DNA of 18,598 nt from Oehlia diaphana (lineage: Eukaryota; Glomeromycota; Glomeromycetes; Glomerales; Glomeraceae), in contig QZLH01000779.1 in assembly GCA_003833135.1 (NCBI GenBank), positions 36,084-54,681 on the forward strand, read 5' to 3'. The notes under the pieces are model-generated. The model was not told where the DNA came from. It did not search any database and saw only the letters and a program-made list of their open reading frames with translations. Shown here piece after piece: positions 18,377 to 18,598 of this stretch (the stretch's first letter is position 1; each line of letters begins with the position of its first letter). The translations under genes and the position numbers were made by a program.

Positions 18377-18413
18377 GCTATTGCTATTGCTATTGCTATA
18401 GCTATAGCTATAG
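18377..18413. repeat. GCTATT/GCTATA compound microsatellite
   Basis: Three GCTATT hexamers are followed by three GCTATA hexamers. Related GCTATA motifs lie just upstream (18350-18366). The minus-strand frame through it reads as alternating Ile and Ala, an effect of the hexamer repeat rather than a supported protein. Confidence 0.9.
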
Positions 18414-18598
18414 ACGTTGTTATTGCAATATTGTAATATTGCTTCTTTGATATCATTAGAATAAAATTACAAAATATTCATTTTTGTGCCACTTTCACTA
18501 CATATTAACTTGCGGCATCAAACAATAAGTTTAGATTTTGTTGATCATTATTGATCTTCAAAGAAATACTAAATTAAGTTTCAAATATATTTCTTTTT

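Noticed and set aside
18244..18456. Minus-strand frame with an Ile-Ala repeat
   Set aside because: The repeat comes from the GCTATW microsatellite and no other feature supports a gene.

Overview
The window looks like nuclear DNA of an arbuscular mycorrhizal fungus of the Rhizophagus/Glomus group (Glomeromycotina). This rests on three things seen in the sequence. The DNA is very AT-rich, with short spliceosomal introns. There is a protein kinase gene of the lineage-expanded TKL-like type, with an N-terminal Cys cluster, a catalytic loop reading HRDLHSGN and an activation segment reading SDLGFCGPADKP. The gene-poor space is packed with small inverted-repeat transposable elements. The organism assignment is inference from family resemblance; no marker gene is present.

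Layout. Positions 1-1220 hold the end of one inverted-repeat element and AT-rich DNA, followed by a short coding piece (1223-1408) that looks like the last exon of a lost or unrecognised gene. Positions 1620-2562 hold a complete TA-flanked miniature element and the end of a relative. Positions 2640-3022 look like the poly(A)-tailed 3' end of a retroposon. A minus-strand gene at 3999-3172 encodes a 275-residue polytopic membrane protein of unknown role. Positions 4000-8680 hold no convincing gene, but do contain a 482-bp AATCGATT-rich element, a purine-rich tract, a GC-rich island, a CCTATAAAAA-ended element and a 488-bp pogo-like element.

The centre of the window is a protein kinase gene on the minus strand (10967 to 8681). 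I could resolve it into nine exons encoding 558 residues. Two exons carry most of the protein, including the whole kinase domain; the C-terminal tail is built from seven tiny exons, including 12-nt and 11-nt exons, almost all symmetric and in phase 1. About 5.7 kb away, in the same orientation, lies a second copy (16867 to 14284) that keeps the introns and both flanks but is broken by many small indels, lost splice donors and a transposon insertion. The two are therefore a DNA-level duplication, one apparently functional copy and one pseudogene.

The insertion into the pseudogene is a 381-bp hAT-like miniature element with a perfect 8-bp target duplication, dense CGGTC/GACCG subterminal repeats and a second inverted repeat nested inside. 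The intact kinase copy supplies the empty site. A further 165-bp hAT-like element lies between the two copies, and the right edge carries AAT and GCTATW microsatellites. No rRNA, tRNA, CRISPR array or recognisable gene cluster was found. The window illustrates birth-and-decay of an expanded kinase family in a transposon-rich fungal region.
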